Part shown: in pieces, positions 22,570 to 26,341 of the stretch | Layout: every line of letters begins with the position of its first letter | How positions within the stretch are numbered: position 1 is the stretch's first letter | Assembly: GCA_003159055.1 (NCBI GenBank) | Contig: PMLH01000442.1 | Location: 148 to 26,488, forward strand | Reading direction: 5' to 3' | Length of the DNA: 26,341 bases | Origin: Myxococcales bacterium | GTDB taxonomy: Bacteria; Myxococcota; Polyangia; Fen-1088 | The notes under the pieces: generated by a model | What the model was told of the DNA's origin: nothing | The model's input: only the letters and a program-made list of their open reading frames with translations | Databases searched by the model: none | Made by a program: the position numbers and the translations under genes

Positions 22570-22596
22570 AACGAAATTCGGCGACATGTTTTCGTT
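22570..22596 (+). repeat. Inverted repeat upstream of KamA-like gene
   Basis: AACGAAA (22570-22576) and TTTCGTT (22590-22596) form a perfect seven-base inverted repeat around a 13-base centre, in the 106-base gap after hrpB. It is AT-rich in a GC-rich setting. It could be an operator or leader hairpin; if translation begins at the far upstream ATG (22548) it would be coding. Confidence 0.3.
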
Positions 22597-22619
22597 CTTG
22601 TGCCAGAACAGGACCATTC

Positions 22620-24035
22620 ATGCCCGAGGCATCCATGAGAAGTGAATCCCAGGCTTCCTCGCCTGCGCAATCTCACGCGCCCATTCTTGCGCCGGCCCAC
22701 AGGCCACCGGCGGCGCCCGAGGCCCTCGCACACCGGGATTTGAAGAGTGGACTTTTCTGGCAGCGATTGCACGCCTACGCGAAAGTGTCCGAGGCGGAGT
22801 TCCTCGACCACCACTGGCAGGCGAAGAACTCGATCACCAACATTCCCAAGCTGCTCTCCGCGCTGGAAGGTCTGGTTTCGCCCGAGTTCATTCGGGACGC
22901 GGAAAACGGTTTTCAGCACGCCCCCATGCCCGTGCGGGTGTCGCCGTATCTGCTGTCGCTCGTCGACTGGTCGAATCCTTACGAAGACCCCATCCGGATC
23001 CAATTCATTCCGCTGTTGTCGCGTCGCTTGCCGGACCATCCCAAGGTCGACTTGGATCCGCTGCACGAGCGCCAGGATATGCCGGTGCCCGGCCTTTCGC
23101 ATCGCTACCCGGACAAGGTGTTGTTTCTGCCGATCGCGACGTGTCCCGTGTACTGTCGCTTTTGCACGCGCAGCTACGCGGTCGGGCTGGACACGGAAGA
23201 GGTACACAAGCTTCAGTTCAGCGTGCACACCGACCGCTGGCGGGCTGCCATCGACTACGTGGCGTCGAGACCTGAAGTCGAGGACGTCCTGATTTCCGGC
23301 GGTGACGCCTCCCAGTTGCGGGCTGACCAAGTCGCCTTCTTGGGCGATTCGTTCATGTCGATCCCGCACGTGCGGCGGATTCGCTTCGCCACCAAGGGAC
23401 CGGCGGTGATGCCGCAAAAAATCCTCACCGACGACGCATGGACGGACGCCGTCACGCGCATCGTGGAAAATGGGCGCAAGAAGCACGTCGACGTGATGAT
23501 TCACACGCACTTCAACCATCCAAACGAGATCACGTGGATTACGGAGGCCGCAGCGAACAAGTTGCACGAGCGCGGCATCTTCGTGCGCAACCAGACCGTT
23601 CTCATGCGCGGCGTGAACGATTCGGTCGCCACGATGGGCATGCTGATCAAGCGCCTGTCGTACATCAACATCCACCCGTACTACGTCTATGTTCACGACA
23701 TGGTGAAGGGCGTGGAGGATCTTCGAACCACGGTAGCTGCCGGCGCGCACATCGAAAAGCAAATCCGCGGCTTGGTGGGAGGCTTCAACATGCCCATGGT
23801 GGTCGTCGACACCCCTGGTGGTGGCAAGCGCAACGTGCACTCGTACGAACATTATGACCAGACCACGGGCGTCAGCGTGTTTGTCTCGCCAGTCGTTCAT
23901 CCTGGCGAGTACTTCTGCTACTTCGATCCCATCCACCTGTTGCCTGAGGCGGGCCGAGCCCGCTGGGCGAAGCCGGAAGAGCACGACAAGATGATTACCG
24001 AAGCCGTGGAAATTGCGCGGAGCAAAAGCGCTTGA
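22620..24035 (+). CDS. KamA-family radical SAM protein (lysine 2,3-aminomutase-like)
   Basis: A 471-residue radical SAM, PLP-dependent aminomutase-like enzyme. Numbering is from the ATG at 22620. The Fe-S motif is CPVYCRFC with Cys 175, 179 and 182. Substrate-binding-type Asp residues lie in RGVND (334) and VDTPGGGK (397), with the putative PLP Lys 403. The loop has one Gly fewer than the classic lysine 2,3-aminomutase PGGGGK, so the substrate (lysine, glutamate, arginine, an EF-P-type target or other) is open. An N-terminal Ser/Ala/Pro-rich extension precedes RDLKSGLFWQRL. Three starts are possible: ATG 22620 (AGGA at 6 bases), ATG 22635 (GAGG at 5 bases) and ATG 22548 (no clear site). The stop overlaps the next start (TTGA). 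Confidence 0.9.
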   Translation: MPEASMRSESQASSPAQSHAPILAPAHRPPAAPEALAHRDLKSGLFWQRLHAYAKVSEAEFLDHHWQAKNSITNIPKLLSALEGLVSPEFIRDAENGFQHAPMPVRVSPYLLSLVDWSNPYEDPIRIQFIPLLSRRLPDHPKVDLDPLHERQDMPVPGLSHRYPDKVLFLPIATCPVYCRFCTRSYAVGLDTEEVHKLQFSVHTDRWRAAIDYVASRPEVEDVLISGGDASQLRADQVAFLGDSFMSIPHVRRIRFATKGPAVMPQKILTDDAWTDAVTRIVENGRKKHVDVMIHTHFNHPNEITWITEAAANKLHERGIFVRNQTVLMRGVNDSVATMGMLIKRLSYINIHPYYVYVHDMVKGVEDLRTTVAAGAHIEKQIRGLVGGFNMPMVVVDTPGGGKRNVHSYEHYDQTTGVSVFVSPVVHPGEYFCYFDPIHLLPEAGRARWAKPEEHDKMITEAVEIARSKSA

Positions 24036-25042
24036 GCGACGACAATCTCGAAAAGGGATGGCGAAGTTTCGAAGACGGCGAGTTCGACAAGGCGAAGTCG
24101 ATAGCCGAACGCGAACTGCGTGACAATCCGGAAGATCCGGAATCGATGCTCCTGCTCGCGGCAAGCCACCGGGGTCTTGGGGACTTCGAACAAGCTCTCG
24201 AGGTGCTGGAAGCCGCCACGGACATTGCTGTCGATTGGAGTGCTCCCGAGCTTTGGATGGCTGAAATCCTTGCGCAGGATCTCGACCGGCCGGTGGAGGC
24301 GCTCGATCACGCGGCCCAGGCGCTCGAACGCGCGGAAGAGGAGGACGAATTCATCGACGCCATCGTCCTCAAGGCGGGGCTCGAGATTCAGCTGGGTAAG
24401 ATTCGAGCGGCCCGAAGCACGCTCTCGGAGCTGCCGCCCCTCGACGAAGTCAAGCTGCCCACCGAGTCGTCCCTCGACCTGGCGTACTTGTTCCTGGAGG
24501 CAGAGGCCGTCGATGAAGCAGAACGACTGTTTCGCTCCATCATCGAGGCGGACCAGCGTAACGAAGAGGCGTGCTACGGGCTTGGTTTGTGCGCCGAGGC
24601 GGCTGGCGATGAGAAGGCCAAGCGCGAGGCCTGGCTACGCGTGTTGGCGCTGGATACCGAAACGCCGCTTCATGAAGCGCACATGAGCGAGCAGGAGATG
24701 GCCGAGGTTGCGGAGCAAGCGCTCAAGGAGCTGCCCGAGCGGGCGCGCAGGCTGATCGAGAACGTGCCGATTCTGATTGTCGACCTTCCGGCCCGTGATG
24801 AGGTGGAGCAGGGCCTCGACCCGCGCTTGCTCGGGCTTTTCGCCGGCAGCGCGTATGCGGACGCGTCCGTGATGGGCGGCCCGCCTCAGCTCACGCAGAT
24901 CCTGCTGTTTCGCAAGAACCTGGAGCGCATGGCGATCGATGCGGACGACCTGCGTGAACAGATCCGCGTCACGCTGCTACACGAAACCGGCCATTTCTTC
25001 GGCATGTCGGAAGCCGACCTAGCCGCTGTCGGGCTGGACTAG
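24032..25042 (+). CDS. TPR-zincin metallopeptidase fusion
   Basis: A 336-residue cytosolic-looking protein with no signal peptide. Residues about 5-210 are helical repeats of TPR type (EKGWRSFEDGEFDKAKSIAEREL, LLAASHRGLGDFEQALEVLEAA, CYGLGLCAEAAGDEKAKREAWLRVL), very acidic overall. Residues about 220-336 match the minimal zincin family PF06262, with the terminal motif HETGHFFGMSEADL. Its His 317, Glu 318 and His 321 provide two zinc ligands and the catalytic base. Family members are normally about 120 residues and stand alone; their substrates are unknown. The TTG start overlaps the stop of the KamA-like gene (TTGA), implying translational coupling. An alternative reading, two fused genes, is excluded because the frame is continuous. 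Confidence 0.9.
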   Translation: MSDDNLEKGWRSFEDGEFDKAKSIAERELRDNPEDPESMLLLAASHRGLGDFEQALEVLEAATDIAVDWSAPELWMAEILAQDLDRPVEALDHAAQALERAEEEDEFIDAIVLKAGLEIQLGKIRAARSTLSELPPLDEVKLPTESSLDLAYLFLEAEAVDEAERLFRSIIEADQRNEEACYGLGLCAEAAGDEKAKREAWLRVLALDTETPLHEAHMSEQEMAEVAEQALKELPERARRLIENVPILIVDLPARDEVEQGLDPRLLGLFAGSAYADASVMGGPPQLTQILLFRKNLERMAIDADDLREQIRVTLLHETGHFFGMSEADLAAVGLD

Positions 25043-25059
25043 GTTCAGAACCCAACAAA

Positions 25060-25089
25060 AACGGCGACGAGATCGCTCTCGCCGCCGTT
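25060..25089. terminator. Bidirectional intrinsic terminator
   Basis: Arms 25060-25072 and 25077-25089 form a 13-position stem around a four-base loop, between convergent stop codons. Read on the minus strand, all 13 positions pair (one as G-U), the loop is GCGA (GNRA class), and TTTTTG follows, so it is a strong terminator for the leftward membrane protein gene. Read on the plus strand, the same position is an A-C mismatch and the tail is TTGCTTTT, so termination of the rightward operon should be weaker. Confidence 0.85.
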
Positions 25090-25107
25090 GCTTTTCGCGA
25101 CCGCTGA

Positions 25108-26341
25108 CTAGAAGGTGAAAAGATCGGGACGGCCAGCCGCCTTGTCGATGGCGTCGCCCAGCTCCTTCCGGGTGGAACCGAGGCGGGCCAGGATCTGGCG
25201 GATGTTGTTGTAGCGCTGCTTGTACTGTTCCATGCGGACCTGATCCGGCGAACCGTTCATGACCGCGTCGAAGAGCGGGGTCTTCTCGATGGGGACCACC
25301 TTGTCGCCTTCCGGCTTGGGGCCGATCTTGCGCGGGCTCCAAGGCGCACCCGTGTTCGAGCGGATCTGGAAGCCCTCGTACTGGTCGGCGGGACAGGTTT
25401 CAGCGCCGCCCTTGCAGACCGGCTTGCCAATTTCGACCAAGTTGCCGATGGCCAGCTTGCCGCTCGATGAGAACACGACGCCATAGTTGACCGCCGGCTT
25501 GCTTGGGTCCGCGCCACCCTTTTCACCCATCTTGGCTGCGAAAGAGTCCAAGGTGACCTTGTCGGCGTGGGTGCGCTTGATGTGGCGCTCGACCTCGCCG
25601 TAGAGGTTGATGGTGTCGTAGTAGTAGGTCATCAGGCGGTCGACCGCGAGATCCTCGAGCAGGTAGTAGTTCACCTTGAAGATGCGCGAGGTGTCCGGAC
25701 GGGGATCCAGCTTCACCATCTCAAGCTCTGAAATCAGCTTGGGGTCGTAGGAGAGGGGATCCTTCTTTTCGCCCGCCAGCCGCTGCTGACTCATGGCCAC
25801 GGCGGTGCCGATCTGGGTCACTGTCTTCTGCATCTCATCGAGCTCGCCCTTGACCTTCTTCGCGCCATAGTTCGCCGAATTGAACATGCGGCGACCCACA
25901 GCCGAGGCGCCAAACCCAAACCCGACCGCGCCGGCGACAATCACCGCGATGATCAAGATGATGCGGCTGGCCATGCCACCGCCTTTTTGCACGCTTACCG
26001 AGGGCCGCCCATCGTCCGCAACGGAATGCAGATCGAAGTGCTTGCCCTCAGGTGGTCGCATGGACGCGAAGGGATCGTTGAATGCCGATGCCACGGGCTG
26101 CGGAGCCGGCGCGGGAGCGACGGGCGCGGCCATCGGGCTGGGGAATGGCGCCATGGGGTTCGGCACAGCGCTGGGCGGCGGGATCGCTGGAACTCCAGGC
26201 ATGGCCGGACCGGGAAACGCCCCGGGCATTTGTCCGGGCATCGGTGCTGGACCAGGTGCGGGGCCGCCTCGGGCCAAACCGAGTCTGGCTTTCAGGTCAG
26301 CAATATCTCTTCCAGGACCGGGCTTTTTCGGTTGCTCCAAG
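25108..26341 (-). CDS. Single-pass membrane protein of unknown function (5' end at window edge)
   Basis: At least 410 residues are visible. The first in-frame candidate start is TTG at 26340, but the frame runs off the window, so the true start may be just outside. Residues 11-21 (RDIADLKARLG) look like a conserved N-terminal motif. A Pro/Ala/Met-rich disordered segment (about 25-85) and a short charged stretch follow, then one membrane span (about 125-146, IILIIAVIVAGAVGFGFGA). A soluble, probably periplasmic domain of about 260 residues has helical coiled-coil tendency near 160-185 and two Cys (KPVCKGGAETC). The polarity suggests N-in, C-out. No known family is recognised. It ends at a strong terminator shared with the convergent TPR-zincin gene. 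Confidence 0.85.
   Translation of the reverse strand, partial: LEQPKKPGPGRDIADLKARLGLARGGPAPGPAPMPGQMPGAFPGPAMPGVPAIPPPSAVPNPMAPFPSPMAAPVAPAPAPQPVASAFNDPFASMRPPEGKHFDLHSVADDGRPSVSVQKGGGMASRIILIIAVIVAGAVGFGFGASAVGRRMFNSANYGAKKVKGELDEMQKTVTQIGTAVAMSQQRLAGEKKDPLSYDPKLISELEMVKLDPRPDTSRIFKVNYYLLEDLAVDRLMTYYYDTINLYGEVERHIKRTHADKVTLDSFAAKMGEKGGADPSKPAVNYGVVFSSSGKLAIGNLVEIGKPVCKGGAETCPADQYEGFQIRSNTGAPWSPRKIGPKPEGDKVVPIEKTPLFDAVMNGSPDQVRMEQYKQRYNNIRQILARLGSTRKELGDAIDKAAGRPDLFTF

Overview
The window is GC-rich, densely coded chromosomal DNA, most likely from a myxobacterium (Myxococcota, probably the Sorangium/Polyangium side). The signs are: a secreted protein with a C-terminal MYXO-CTERM-like sorting tail (9081-10355, minus strand); several lipoproteins, one with long Gly/Ser/Thr repeats and Cys clusters of the kind common in Polyangia; a lipoprotein GH6 cellulase; and many short 4-base gene overlaps using ATG, GTG or TTG starts. 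The phylum call is an inference from gene content; there is no rRNA or marker tree here.

Layout. 1-2810 (+): mutL (5' end lost at the window edge) overlapping miaA. 2814-4076 (-): an MFS transporter that meets miaA tail to tail with 3 bases between stop codons. 4316-5029 (+): a secreted Pro-rich then Tyr/Trp/Gly-rich protein. 5086-6611 (-): a coupled pair, a class I O-methyltransferase followed by a membrane isoprenylcysteine-methyltransferase-like protein. 6807-7838 (+): Gly-repeat, Cys-rich exported protein. 7921-9045 (+): alanine racemase. 9081-11054 (-): alpha/beta hydrolase, then the MYXO-CTERM protein. 11123-13386 (+): a two-gene unit with its own promoter, encoding a seven-bladed Vgb-fold propeller lipoprotein and a GH6 glycosidase lipoprotein. 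13465-14466 (+): accA. 14552-16681 (-): CPA2 antiporter with a TrkA-C tail. 16756-17463 (+): lipoprotein. 17512-17886 (-): IHF/HU protein. 17887-18285: the only gene-free stretch over 300 bases, holding a tandem array of about 82-base hairpin repeats. 18286-25042 (+): a run of SAM hydroxide adenosyltransferase (DUF62), lipoprotein, hrpB, KamA-like radical SAM protein and a TPR-zincin metallopeptidase fusion. It ends in a strong bidirectional terminator facing a minus-strand single-pass membrane protein that reaches the right edge.

Most genes are housekeeping (mismatch repair, tRNA modification, D-alanine, fatty acid synthesis, nucleoid architecture) interleaved with cell-surface proteins of unknown role. 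No CRISPR array, prophage, transposase, tRNA or rRNA was seen. The items most worth a second look are the tandem hairpin repeats with a base-pair-covarying copy 0.5 kb away, the TPR-zincin fusion coupled to a KamA-like enzyme with a shortened PLP-lysine loop, and the propeller/GH6 lipoprotein pair in which the propeller has lost the residues needed for streptogramin lyase activity.
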